Virus record (IMG/VR): IMGVR_UViG_3300017971_000006
Coordinates: 1 to 64,000 of that record
DNA from: a virus
Reading direction: 5' to 3' (one strand)
DNA: 64,000 nucleotides
Shown here one piece after another: positions 18,224 through 25,120 of this stretch. A program made the translations under genes and the position numbers. The notes under the pieces were generated by a model, which was given only the letters and a program-made list of their open reading frames with translations, searched no databases and was not told the DNA's origin. The stretch's first letter is position 1; every line of letters starts with the position of its first letter.

Positions 18224-18240
18224 ACAACTGGGATAGCTAG

Positions 18241-18273
18241 AGCCCCTCTACAGCAGTGTAGAGGGGCTTTTTT
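18241..18273 (+). terminator. strong Rho-independent terminator
   Basis: A perfect 12-bp stem AGCCCCTCTACA / TGTAGAGGGGCT with loop GCAG is followed by six T. It ends the RNA cluster. Confidence 0.92.
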
Positions 18274-18289
18274 ACTTTGGAGGTGAGTG

Positions 18290-18682
18290 ATGCATGTGTG
18301 GCTGGTATTGAGAGGAGAGGAGCACATGGGTTACGTTGTGGTTAGCGTGTTCGCGAGCAAGGAGCTCGCTGGGGATGAGGCAGAGAGGCTTGCAAGCAGA
18401 GACAGCTACTACAAGGACGACAGTGAGGAGATGCTGTGGGTAGATGGCAGTAACTGGCTAAGGGTTGCGGAGGAGCAGGTTGTTGGCGCGGAGGACAAGC
18501 TAGTGGAGGCAGTGAGGAGGGTGGCACCTTACGTGATGGCTACTGTCAACCCAATAGGGCATCGCAAGGTAGATGGGAAACCTGAGTGGCTGGAGGTGCA
18601 TGGCGGAAGGTGCTGCAGCTCGTACGAGCAGATGAAAGGTCTTCTCAAAACGGCCGAAGAGCTGAGCGGATGCAAAGATTGA
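18290..18682 (+). CDS. hypothetical protein, 130 aa
   Basis: ATG at 18290 has GGAGG six bases upstream. The protein opens MHVWLVLRGEEHMGYVVVSV, followed by charged helices and a Cys pair near the C-terminus (GRCCSSYE). The opening resembles small phage proteins that open with a beta strand plus an FASKELA-type helix, but I cannot assign a family. It is the first gene after the strong terminator at 18241. Confidence 0.65.
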   Translation: MHVWLVLRGEEHMGYVVVSVFASKELAGDEAERLASRDSYYKDDSEEMLWVDGSNWLRVAEEQVVGAEDKLVEAVRRVAPYVMATVNPIGHRKVDGKPEWLEVHGGRCCSSYEQMKGLLKTAEELSGCKD

Positions 18683-18696
18683 GGTAAGATACGCCT

Positions 18697-19005
18697 ATGA
18701 AGATGCTACAGGTTTACAGGAGCGGACCTCAGGGTCAGCAAATCCCGGTGTACGAGTACACGTGTAACGTGTGCGGTAAGACCGTGAAGCAGGAGGGTGA
18801 AGACCTCCCGGAGGACTGGTTGGATATGGGTGACGATTACCATCTGTGCCCTGATTGCCAGGAGGAGCCCACTCAGCGGGAGCCCAGCCAAGCGGCAGAG
18901 GTTGATGCGGCTAAGAGCAAGAAGGACAAGAAGGTGAAGACCGGTGTCAAGGCTGGTGACGGTGCGGCCGTTCTGGAGGCCATCGAGGACTACCCTCTAG
19001 AGTAG
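18697..19005 (+). CDS. zinc-ribbon protein, 102 aa
   Basis: CNVCGK near residue 23 and CPDCQE near residue 52 form a four-Cys zinc ribbon. The following 45 residues are Lys-rich (KSKKDKKVK) and end acidic. It may bind nucleic acid or a polymerase, one of several zinc-ribbon proteins in this block. Followed by a terminator. Confidence 0.65.
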   Translation: MKMLQVYRSGPQGQQIPVYEYTCNVCGKTVKQEGEDLPEDWLDMGDDYHLCPDCQEEPTQREPSQAAEVDAAKSKKDKKVKTGVKAGDGAAVLEAIEDYPLE

Positions 19006-19044
19006 ACTATCTTGGTGCTTAGAGCATATAAGAGCTGCGCGGTG

Positions 19045-19077
19045 AGGCATTAGAGACATCTCTAGTGCCTTTTCTTT
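19045..19077 (+). terminator. Rho-independent terminator
   Basis: AGGCA-T-TAGAGA pairs with TCTCTA-G-TGCCT around a two-base loop and is followed by TTTCTTT. It separates 18697-19005 from the next gene, whose ribosome-binding site AGGAG lies directly after it. Confidence 0.75.
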
Positions 19078-19087
19078 AGGAGAAAGT

Positions 19088-19420
19088 ATGAACGAGGTCG
19101 GTAGAAGAGCAAGGCTGTTAACGGCTCTTAACGCTAAGGACAGGAGCAAGTACAAGCAAGAGACGGACATCAAGCTAGCTAAGGACGGGTACTACGTGGT
19201 AATTGCCGTCTGGAAGACGTATAAGGAAGATGACGTGAGGTATGACCTCGAATGGAGAAGGAAGAATAGTGAGCTAGCTGTAGTTCTAAACGTACCGGGA
19301 GATGTGGTGATGCTGGGAGAGCCTGTCCCCCGAGTACGTAGGAGCAGTCTACCTCCACCTCCATCGCGTAAGAGAGGTCCTAACATCAATCGTCGCAGCG
19401 TGTGCGACATGGAGGAATAA
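19088..19420 (+). CDS. hypothetical basic protein, 110 aa
   Basis: Begins MNEVGRRARLLTALNAKDRS and has a predicted beta-rich middle (GYYVVIAVWKTYKEDDVRYD). It ends in a Pro/Arg-rich tail with SSLPPPPSRKRGP. TTTAGGAG precedes the ATG. It overlaps the following small HTH gene by one base. No family recognised. Confidence 0.6.
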   Translation: MNEVGRRARLLTALNAKDRSKYKQETDIKLAKDGYYVVIAVWKTYKEDDVRYDLEWRRKNSELAVVLNVPGDVVMLGEPVPRVRRSSLPPPPSRKRGPNINRRSVCDMEE

Positions 19421-19623
19421 TGCCGAAGAAGGTAGAGGATAGGTTCGACCTGGACAGGATTGTTGAGCTAATCAAGCAAGGACACACTACCCACAATGAC
19501 ATCTTCCACGCTCTAGATGGGAGAGGCATACCAGGAAGGAGGAGGCTTGACCGCAGCATGCAGCAGCTGCGTAAGGAGGGACGCATACGCTACGTGCACA
19601 AGAACTGGGAGGTGGTGTCGTGA
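19420..19623 (+). CDS. small winged-helix-like DNA-binding protein, 67 aa
   Basis: The ATG overlaps the preceding TAA, with GGAGG seven bases upstream. Residues 12-65 show helix, HTH (IFHALDGRGIPGRRRLDRSM) and a terminal wing-like strand pair (GRIRYVHKNWEVV), a minimal winged-helix pattern. It may regulate phage genes. The longer frame from 19402 has no supporting signal. Confidence 0.6.
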   Translation: MPKKVEDRFDLDRIVELIKQGHTTHNDIFHALDGRGIPGRRRLDRSMQQLRKEGRIRYVHKNWEVVS

Positions 19624-19940
19624 GGTTCTGGCTCCGCATTGCAGACAACGTCCTAGCAGACGAGGACTACGGGTTCTTTGAGGTAACGACCAAAGGAGGG
19701 GTTGTAACGCATCTGGTAGAGCACAACAGCTTGTACTCTACCCCCGAGCTGGTAGGTAAGACGCTGGAGGACGTCTTGGAATGGCTAAAGTACGACGGTA
19801 CAGGACGGCACCCGGAGGAGTACCATGAGGTGTTCCTGGAGGGGGGCTGGACTAGTAGAGTGAAGGGCATAGAGGAGCTCATACGAAGAAGGGGGCTGGG
19901 CGCCCTATATAAAGGAGGAGAGGATGGACGGAATGGATAG
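19620..19940 (+). CDS. hypothetical protein, 106 aa
   Basis: Starts at a GTG that overlaps the previous TGA. Alpha/beta composition, with RFWLRIADNVLADEDYGFFE at the N-terminus and LEDVLEWLKYDG near the middle. No conserved catalytic motif is seen. Coupled translation with both neighbours. Confidence 0.55.
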   Translation: MRFWLRIADNVLADEDYGFFEVTTKGGVVTHLVEHNSLYSTPELVGKTLEDVLEWLKYDGTGRHPEEYHEVFLEGGWTSRVKGIEELIRRRGLGALYKGGEDGRNG

Positions 19941-20424
19941 CTGCAAGAGGTGTGACGAGATGCATATGAGAGCTCATGACTGTGAGGGGGACCCACAGAA
20001 GGGTGAAGAAGAGGACATTCTGCGGTTAGCATGTATCGGTCTAGCTGCTGTGTCCGCGACTGTTCACCAGGACGCTATAGACAATGGATTCTGGGAGGAG
20101 CATGCGGAGCTGTCGGGGGCTGCCATTACTTACCGAAGGGAGCTGGGAGAGGTAGCGTCTAAGATGGTGCTGATGGCCAAGCTGATGCTGGCTGTTGGAG
20201 AGCTATCGGAGGCTGCGGACTTTTTAAGAACGCCAGGAGACTCCTACACCCGTACCTGGCGTGTAGGAAGCAAGCCTGAGGGTTTTGGAGTAGAGCTGGC
20301 CGATGCCATCATCCGCATCATGGATGTGGCAGAGGCGGCCGGGGTAAATCTGGGAAAGGAGGTCTACGAGAAGATGGAGTACAACCGGACTAGGCTCCGT
20401 AAGCATGGGAAGGAGATAGGGTGA
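19924..20424 (+). CDS. MazG-like nucleotide pyrophosphohydrolase
   Basis: A 166-residue protein. After a Cys-bearing N-terminus (SCKRCDEMH), residues 70-150 fit the MazG fold: GELSEAADF supplies the first ExxE pair and GVELADAIIRIMD supplies the ExxD pair, the four acidic residues that bind Mg. MazG-type enzymes hydrolyse NTPs or dNTPs to monophosphates and are common in phages, where they may alter nucleotide or ppGpp pools. GGAGGAGAGG precedes the ATG. Confidence 0.75.
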   Translation: MDGMDSCKRCDEMHMRAHDCEGDPQKGEEEDILRLACIGLAAVSATVHQDAIDNGFWEEHAELSGAAITYRRELGEVASKMVLMAKLMLAVGELSEAADFLRTPGDSYTRTWRVGSKPEGFGVELADAIIRIMDVAEAAGVNLGKEVYEKMEYNRTRLRKHGKEIG

Positions 20425-20999
20425 AGGAAGAGCTACTAGGGGAGAGCACCTACAAGAAGGTTTTTGCGGCGCAAGAGAATCTAAGAAACGCCCAGAACCT
20501 CCTTGCTGATGCACACGAGTCAGTATCGGAAGCTATAAGCCTGCAGTACCTAGCGAGGGATGTATGGTTTAAGCAAGAGCGTGCGAGGGTGTGTCTTGCG
20601 CTCCACAAGGCTGGTTGCCCTTTTTCTGCGATTGGCGCGGCATACAGGTTGACCGGGTATGCTGTGGCGGATATCGTGCGCAAGGAGAGGGAGAGGCTTG
20701 CTAGTAGGGGTGTCCCTGCCTATACGGACTCGTGGGTACCATTAGGGGAGCTTGGGCTCTCCAATCGCACGTACAACTCTCTAACAAATGCTGGTCACCG
20801 AACTCTAGGTAATGTGGCCATGCTAACAGAGGAGGAGGTCCTACGTACCAGGAACTTCGGACGTAAGTCCTTTAAGGAGATAAGAGAGAAGATACAGATG
20901 CATGGCCTTCGCTTCGGTATGACAGCTGAAGAGGTGGATGCGGTACTGAGTGAGGATGGTAAAAGAAAGGAGATAGGATGTCCGAAGAGGAGGTACTAG
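20421..20999 (+). CDS. HTH protein with an RNA polymerase alpha-CTD-like domain (copy 1)
   Basis: Starts at a GTG inside the previous stop. Residues 56-92 contain a helix-turn-helix (LHKAGCPFSAIGAAYRLTGY). Residues 108-168 match the C-terminal domain of bacterial RNA polymerase alpha: LGLSNRTYNSL, TLGNVAMLTEEEVL, then NFGRKSFKEIREKI and GLRFGM, aligning with the host-type LxLSVRxxNCL, TEAELLKTKNFGRKSLNEIK and GLSLGM pattern. There is no alpha N-terminal dimerisation domain. It could tether promoter DNA to a polymerase, either host or phage. A paralogue follows at 21175-21975. Confidence 0.75.
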   Translation: MKEELLGESTYKKVFAAQENLRNAQNLLADAHESVSEAISLQYLARDVWFKQERARVCLALHKAGCPFSAIGAAYRLTGYAVADIVRKERERLASRGVPAYTDSWVPLGELGLSNRTYNSLTNAGHRTLGNVAMLTEEEVLRTRNFGRKSFKEIREKIQMHGLRFGMTAEEVDAVLSEDGKRKEIGCPKRRY

Positions 21000-21178
21000 C
21001 TGCCTTAGAGGAGCTGGTAAGGATGCTCCGCACTAGAGAGCAGCAAGAGTACGAGGCGTCCCTACGCGCCAACACAGAGGAGCGTAGGGGGTACCTCACC
21101 GGGAGAAGCAGTGGTCTGCAAGAGGCGGCTACTGCGGTGGAGCGGGAGATAGAGAGAGCAAAGGAGACAAGGGTATGA
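20978..21178 (+). CDS. small coiled-coil protein, 66 aa
   Basis: A very charged helical peptide (EEEVLAALEELVRMLRTREQ) lying between the two HTH-alpha-CTD genes, overlapping the first by 22 bases and the second by four. AAAGGAGATAGG precedes the ATG. It could be a partner of these proteins, an inference from position only. Confidence 0.55.
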   Translation: MSEEEVLAALEELVRMLRTREQQEYEASLRANTEERRGYLTGRSSGLQEAATAVEREIERAKETRV

Positions 21179-21975
21179 AGAAATCTGAGATAGAGGCCGT
21201 AAGGAAGGCAACGTTGCGCCAAGAGAAGCACCGCATATGCAAGCTATTGAGGGAGAAGGGGTGCACCTACGCTTTCATAGGGGAGCTCTATGGCCTCAAA
21301 ATGAACAGAGTCAGGTGCATTGTTGAGGAGGAGGCGCACAATGACCGCATTGCGGAGGCAAAGGAGGAGGAGAGGAGGGAAGGGACGCTTACATGGGAGC
21401 TCTACAACCTAGGATTGCGCCACTGGGTGAGGCACGTGCTGGATATCAATGGGATTAAAACCATTCCAGAGCTAGCGGCAATGGACCCTAAGGAGGTGAG
21501 ACGCGTTCCCAGAGTAGGGCGTACAGCTCTCAAGGATGTGCAGGACAAGCTACAAGAGGAAGGGCTCACGCTAGGCATGCCCATAGAGGAAGCTAGGAGT
21601 ATATTATCTGCGGCAGGGTACGTACCCTGTGAGGGAGAAGAGATGAAAAAAGAAAGCACATCACCGTTGTACTGCCCCCACGCAAACGAGACGCCAGGGG
21701 GAAAATGCAGCTGTCCAGATACCTGCTATTGCAGAGCTCAGGGTAACTGCTATAGCCCTAAGGAAGGGGAGGACGGGGTAAAGCTAAGCTTGGAGCTTAC
21801 AGAGAAGGGAAAGCTCACCCTTTGTGGTGCTGGTGAGGGCGGAGAGACCCTACTAGTGGCCCATACAACAAGCTTCAACATCCGGGAGGATAAAGGGTAC
21901 AAGAAGGTGTACACCTTGGGGTATGAGACCGCGGTACCCACCACTCTGACAATCACGTTCGAGCTTAAGGATTAG
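21175..21975 (+). CDS. HTH protein with alpha-CTD-like domain (copy 2) and Cys-rich tail
   Basis: Same plan as 20421-20999. Residues 15-52 form an HTH (LLREKGCTYAFIGELYGLKM), and residues 76-136 an alpha-CTD-like (HhH) domain with LYNLGLRHWVRHVL, TIPELAAMDPKEVRRV, VGRTALKDVQDKL and GLTLGM. A C-terminal part of about 110 residues has a Cys cluster (CPHAN...CSCPDTCYC) and a beta-rich end. An internal ATG near 21643, with GGGAGAAGAG before it, might give a separate short product. The stop overlaps the end of the minus-strand gene at 21972. Confidence 0.75.
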   Translation: MKKSEIEAVRKATLRQEKHRICKLLREKGCTYAFIGELYGLKMNRVRCIVEEEAHNDRIAEAKEEERREGTLTWELYNLGLRHWVRHVLDINGIKTIPELAAMDPKEVRRVPRVGRTALKDVQDKLQEEGLTLGMPIEEARSILSAAGYVPCEGEEMKKESTSPLYCPHANETPGGKCSCPDTCYCRAQGNCYSPKEGEDGVKLSLELTEKGKLTLCGAGEGGETLLVAHTTSFNIREDKGYKKVYTLGYETAVPTTLTITFELKD

Positions 21976-22304
21976 GCGGCGTCTCGGAGAGCTAAGCGGA
22001 TGTTGCTTACGATGGGCTTGGCATCTCCGTCTAGAGCGATAGCAGTGAGGGCGTGGTCTAGGTCTGGCTCTCTGAAGCGAGACACTAGAACGTCCCACTG
22101 CTTCGCTACCCAGGCTAGGTGCACCAGCTTATCCTCGTTATCAACCTCGAGGACTACCAGGTTATTGGAGCCCTTCATCCATCTGGCGTAGTCCTCGGGG
22201 TGCTCTTTTGCGTAGAGGGATAGCGCGTGGCAGCTCTGTGCTGCGCGCATCCCTGGTCTTAGGTCTGCACGGGTGACAATGTATAGCTTCTTTGTAGCTC
22301 CCAT
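21972..22304 (-). CDS. peptidyl-tRNA hydrolase, type 2 (PTH2) family
   Basis: A 110-residue protein matching the PTH2 fold: LYIVTRADLRPGMRAAQSCHA carries the conserved R-DL-GK/M-AAQ-HA block, NLVVLEV the next strand, and FREPDLDHALTAIAL the C-terminal E-x-L-TAIA motif. PTH2 enzymes free tRNA from peptidyl-tRNA and are typical of archaea and eukaryotes but occur in phages. There is no ribosome-binding site. The ATG lies two bases after the 3' end of a tRNA-like gene, so tRNA processing would leave a nearly leaderless message. Confidence 0.85.
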   Translation of the reverse strand: MGATKKLYIVTRADLRPGMRAAQSCHALSLYAKEHPEDYARWMKGSNNLVVLEVDNEDKLVHLAWVAKQWDVLVSRFREPDLDHALTAIALDGDAKPIVSNIRLALRDAA

Positions 22305-22306
22305 AA

Positions 22307-22380
22307 CAGTCTAGGCAGGAATCGAACCTGCGACCCCACGGGTCATTACTCCGTGTGCTCTTCCGCTGAGCTACTAGACT
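22307..22380 (-). tRNA. tRNA-like gene with an AGTAATGAC anticodon-loop region
   Basis: Acceptor AGTCTAG/CTAGACT, D arm GCTC-AGCGGAA-GAGC and T arm GCAGG-TTCGATT-CCTGC are all canonical. The anticodon arm is CACGG-AGTAATGAC-CCGTG, with nine loop bases, or seven (GTAATGA, anticodon AAU) if an A.C pair closes it. The same 13-base core GGAGTAATGACCC occurs at 17819-17887 inside different stem ends. No CCA is encoded (discriminator G). It sits two bases before the PTH2 start. Confidence 0.7.
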
Positions 22381-22381
22381 C

Positions 22382-22497
22382 TGGTCAACGTGGGAGGGGT
22401 CGAACCTCCGCTCCACTGCTGTTCACCTACACTTCGTGTGCACCCTCCATGTAGTCACCAGCAGCTTTCTCTGTCCGGGCCTCTCACCCGCACGTTG
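22382..22497 (-). tRNA. tRNA-like gene with a long non-standard insert
   Basis: Acceptor CAACGTG/CACGTTG, T arm GGAGG-TTCGACC-CCTCC and an encoded ACCA end are clear. The middle is about 80 bases instead of about 40: a short GGG/CCC D arm, then CTGCTG pairing with CAGCAG around an insert that itself folds (CTACA/TGTAG, ACAC-GAA-GTGT). No usable anticodon is obvious. Its first bases overlap the CCA of the neighbour at 22496. It may be a tRNA with an inserted sequence or a tRNA-like RNA of other use. Confidence 0.5.
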
Positions 22498-22580
22498 GTG
22501 GATGGGGGAGGAGTTGAACCTCCGACACACGGCGATACCCTCCGGTATCGCTGCTGCTCTGCCACCTGAGCTACCCATCC
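22496..22580 (-). tRNA. tRNA-like gene with a closed anticodon hairpin
   Basis: Acceptor GGATGGG/CCCATCC, D arm GCTC-AGGTGGCA-GAGC, T arm GGAGG-TTCAACT-CCTCC and an encoded ACCA end are canonical. In the anticodon position lies GCGATACC-GGAG-GGTATCGC, an 8-bp stem with a four-base loop that leaves no normal 7-base anticodon loop. The 3' CCA runs directly into the next tRNA-like gene. Confidence 0.6.
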
Positions 22581-22591
22581 AAAACGAGCAC

Positions 22592-22637
22592 AAAAAAGTC
22601 CCAGCAAGGTCAGGGGGGAGGGGCACCTTGCTGGGAC
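22592..22637 (-). terminator. Rho-independent terminator on the minus strand, no gene in front of it
   Basis: A perfect 13-bp stem GTCCCAGCAAGGT / ACCTTGCTGGGAC with a 14-base loop is followed, on the minus strand, by TTTTTT. It lies just upstream of the tRNA-like cluster. No minus-strand protein gene exists to its right until 30.9 kb, so it may end a short RNA. On the minus strand TTGACA occurs at about 22727-22732, a possible -35 box, with a weak -10. Confidence 0.7.
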
Positions 22638-22751
22638 CCGAAGGGAAAATGAGCTCGCTCAAAGACGCGACGAGGTCAATGTATAGAGACAGAACGCATC
22701 ACTCACAACAGTAACACCAGCCCTAGGGCTGTCAACAGAAAAAGGACAAGC

Positions 22752-23012
22752 ATGCATACGTACATCGCATACGACGCGCAGAGCAGGATTAGAAGCATCG
22801 TCATGGCTCGCTCAGAGGAGGCTGCTAAGGCGTACTGGCAAGGTAAAGGCGTGACGCCCTTCCGGATTAGGACAGTTGGGGAGATATCTAGGGTCGTAGG
22901 GCCAGAGGCGGTGGTAGCCCCTATTCTAGAGACGCGGGTGGATACCGGGTTTATGCGTGGGGGCTCTATGTCCGATGCGGTCATCGTGGTTAGGTGCAAC
23001 GTTCCGGAGTAA
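22752..23012 (+). CDS. hypothetical protein, 86 aa
   Basis: Starts MHTYIAYDAQSRIRSIVMAR, a small alpha/beta protein with SEEAAKAYWQGKGVTPFRIR near residue 21. It resembles small phage proteins with a stress-sensor-like single fold, but no family can be named. AAAAAGGAC precedes the ATG. Upstream, 22638-22751 holds no gene. Confidence 0.55.
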   Translation: MHTYIAYDAQSRIRSIVMARSEEAAKAYWQGKGVTPFRIRTVGEISRVVGPEAVVAPILETRVDTGFMRGGSMSDAVIVVRCNVPE

Positions 23013-23015
23013 AGC

Positions 23016-23909
23016 ATGGCACTGACAAGAGAAGAGGTAGAGCAAAGCAGAGGCGTGCGAAGAAAGCTAACACCAGCGTCCCAGCTGAAGATTGTTCTTG
23101 AGAAGGACGCGCAGATAGAGCGAGGAGGGCCAGGTGCTAAGAGAGTGATAGTGCCTCACAGGGCGGTTAAAAGCTTGTTCTGGAAAAGCGCAGACCAGAT
23201 ACTGGTGGAGATGGACCGGGCGATGGACCAGGGGGAGCCTCCGGAGGTAGCGATAGAGACGGCGCTTACGAAGCTTGGGTGGAAGCTTGGGATAAAGCCT
23301 GAGGACATACGCAGTCAGAGACCTGGACGGAAGGTGGAGGTAGCATTCTACACAGCGTTTAACATTGATTGGGTTAGTGGACAGCTCGAGTACGTTGTCA
23401 TCTCTGATAGGTTGGCTAGTCAGAAGGGGCAGGAATTTGAAAGGGATTACAATATGGAGCGGGAGCATAGACACGACATGTTCTACTTCGTACCGTTTAG
23501 GAACGATACATCTCAGTGTCCTTGCTGTGGAAGAAGGGTGCTGGCCGGAGGTATGGTCTCTCACCGTAGAGGTAGGGTGTGCCGCTTCGCAGCGGTACGT
23601 AGACAGGTAGAGCAGACAAACGTAGAGGTGCCTTATTGGCACTTTAGAGTATCTCCGTATGTACGCATGCGCTGCGTGGACATGCGGTACATTAACGGGA
23701 AGGTTAGGTCTATCCAGTCTTACTGGGTGAGCAAAGGGCCAAAGGTGACATGGTGTAATGACCACGGCCTAGACAAGGTACACGACACATCCTCCAGGGC
23801 GGATTTCCATGCTGCCGCAGCGGTCGCTAATAGGTTCTGTGACATGGCACACAGGCAGCTTACAGGGTATAAGCCGAAGCAGAGGATTCTGTATCTATCG
23901 AAAGGATAA
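23016..23909 (+). CDS. zinc-binding protein of unknown function, 297 aa
   Basis: Starts three bases after the previous stop. A CPCC pair near residue 168 with downstream HRRGRVC makes a likely CCHC-type zinc site. The flanks are rich in Arg and aromatic residues (VPYWHFRVSPYVRMRC). The size and the basic character suggest nucleic-acid binding, but no catalytic motif is visible. Confidence 0.6.
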   Translation: MALTREEVEQSRGVRRKLTPASQLKIVLEKDAQIERGGPGAKRVIVPHRAVKSLFWKSADQILVEMDRAMDQGEPPEVAIETALTKLGWKLGIKPEDIRSQRPGRKVEVAFYTAFNIDWVSGQLEYVVISDRLASQKGQEFERDYNMEREHRHDMFYFVPFRNDTSQCPCCGRRVLAGGMVSHRRGRVCRFAAVRRQVEQTNVEVPYWHFRVSPYVRMRCVDMRYINGKVRSIQSYWVSKGPKVTWCNDHGLDKVHDTSSRADFHAAAAVANRFCDMAHRQLTGYKPKQRILYLSKG

Positions 23910-23913
23910 ACGG

Positions 23914-24576
23914 ATGAGTGAGAAGTGGGACAAGCGTTTTATGCAGGTAGCAATCTTAGCCTCTACCTGGTCTAAGGACCCATCTACGAAGGTAGGTGCT
24001 GCTGCTGTTTACCCAGCTACGAAGGAGGTTCGCTCTATAGGCTACAACGGGTTCCCTCGGGGAGTAGCTGATGACGCGCGGTACGAGAACAGGGAGCTCA
24101 AGTACAAGCTCATTGTGCACGCTGAGAAGAACCTGTGCTTTCATGCTGCACGCACAGGCACGTCACTTGAAGGATGTACCCTTTACACGACGTTCTCTCC
24201 CTGCACTCCCTGTGCGGGTGCGGTAATTCAGGCTGGGTTCAAAGAGGTTGTCTACCTGCAGCAGCATGAGCCCGATAGGTGGAGGGACGACCTAGAGCTT
24301 GGGCGCTCTATTATGGAAGAGGCTGGCCTCTGTGTAAGGGGATTAGCTTTGGAGGGAGAGCTGCAAGGGTTCCCATGCATAGACGTGCTGCACTGTCGGT
24401 GTGTGGTGCATGATGACGTTAAGTGCGCGGTACGATACACAGTACCCAGCGAGAAACGGTTTGTTACGGTGTGTAGACGCTCACTACCGGTAACCTCTGC
24501 TGTCGTAACCGCAAGAGTAACGTGCCCAGAGTGCGTAAAGGAGATTATAGAGCATGAGAGCAAGGTTGACATTTGA
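23914..24576 (+). CDS. dCMP deaminase family protein with Cys-rich C-terminus
   Basis: Start chosen at 23914 (MSEKWDKRFMQVA), with AAAGGATAAACGG before it. The longer frame from 23809 is antisupported by the gene it overlaps. Zinc ligands and catalytic residues are seen in HAEKN near residue 67 and FSPCTPCAGAVIQAG near residue 95, the dCMP deaminase signature. The enzyme makes dUMP for thymidylate synthesis. After residue about 150 a Cys/His-rich tail (CIDVLHCRC...CPEC) is extra compared with the usual 150-180 residues and may bind another zinc. Confidence 0.85.
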   Translation: MSEKWDKRFMQVAILASTWSKDPSTKVGAAAVYPATKEVRSIGYNGFPRGVADDARYENRELKYKLIVHAEKNLCFHAARTGTSLEGCTLYTTFSPCTPCAGAVIQAGFKEVVYLQQHEPDRWRDDLELGRSIMEEAGLCVRGLALEGELQGFPCIDVLHCRCVVHDDVKCAVRYTVPSEKRFVTVCRRSLPVTSAVVTARVTCPECVKEIIEHESKVDI

Positions 24577-25120
24577 GATAGAGTGCGGAGAGAGAACATG
24601 CGCCTCTAAGCCAGGTAAGTTCTGTCGCTTCCTGCGCACAAAGAAGCTCGGACAGATTCCTGTGTGCGACATCTTCAGAGAGCGTAATGGGGAGGAGAAG
24701 AGACTATTAGATAGTGAGGAAGGATGGGTGCTACGGTGTGAAGAGTGCCTGGCTGTCGCTCAAGAGGTCAAAAGAAAGAGGAGGTCGAAGAGGTACAGAT
24801 GTGATGATGGAGCCGTTCTTGAGGCGCATGAAGGGTACGACGGTATCGTGCGCATCTTCTGGGTGTACCCCGGAGATGAGTTTGAAACTGGGGCGGCGCT
24901 TGGAGAGCGCACAATCCACAAGAGGCCGAAGAGGAAGGAGGGCGTAGAGGAGTGGGTTGCGTGCAAGGCTGCTAAACCCTTCTCAGAGCCCACCACCAAC
25001 AGGATAGCTGGGTACACGTTCGAGTCTATGGCTAAGGCTAAAAAGGCAATACGAGCAGCGAACGAGGCGCTTAGAGAGGAGATGGCCGCATACGAGGATG
25101 TCAAGAGCAAGAAAAAGTGA
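24554..25120 (+). CDS. Cys-bearing hypothetical protein, 188 aa
   Basis: Overlaps the deaminase end by 23 bases. The N-terminus has CGERTCASKPGKFCRF and later CEECL, so it probably binds zinc. A Lys/Arg-rich linker (KRKRRSKRYR) and an Ala/Lys helical C-terminus follow. No family recognised. Confidence 0.55.
   Translation: MRARLTFEIECGERTCASKPGKFCRFLRTKKLGQIPVCDIFRERNGEEKRLLDSEEGWVLRCEECLAVAQEVKRKRRSKRYRCDDGAVLEAHEGYDGIVRIFWVYPGDEFETGAALGERTIHKRPKRKEGVEEWVACKAAKPFSEPTTNRIAGYTFESMAKAKKAIRAANEALREEMAAYEDVKSKKK

Noticed and set aside
19027-19032. TATAAG as another phage promoter
   Set aside because: At 17 bases upstream the sequence is AGACTA, not TGAAAG, and a transcript from here would hit the terminator at 19045 at once.
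23809-23913. Longer N-terminus for the dCMP deaminase
   Set aside because: It overlaps the well-supported preceding gene and lacks conservation signs; the start at 23914 has a ribosome-binding site and the family's usual beginning.
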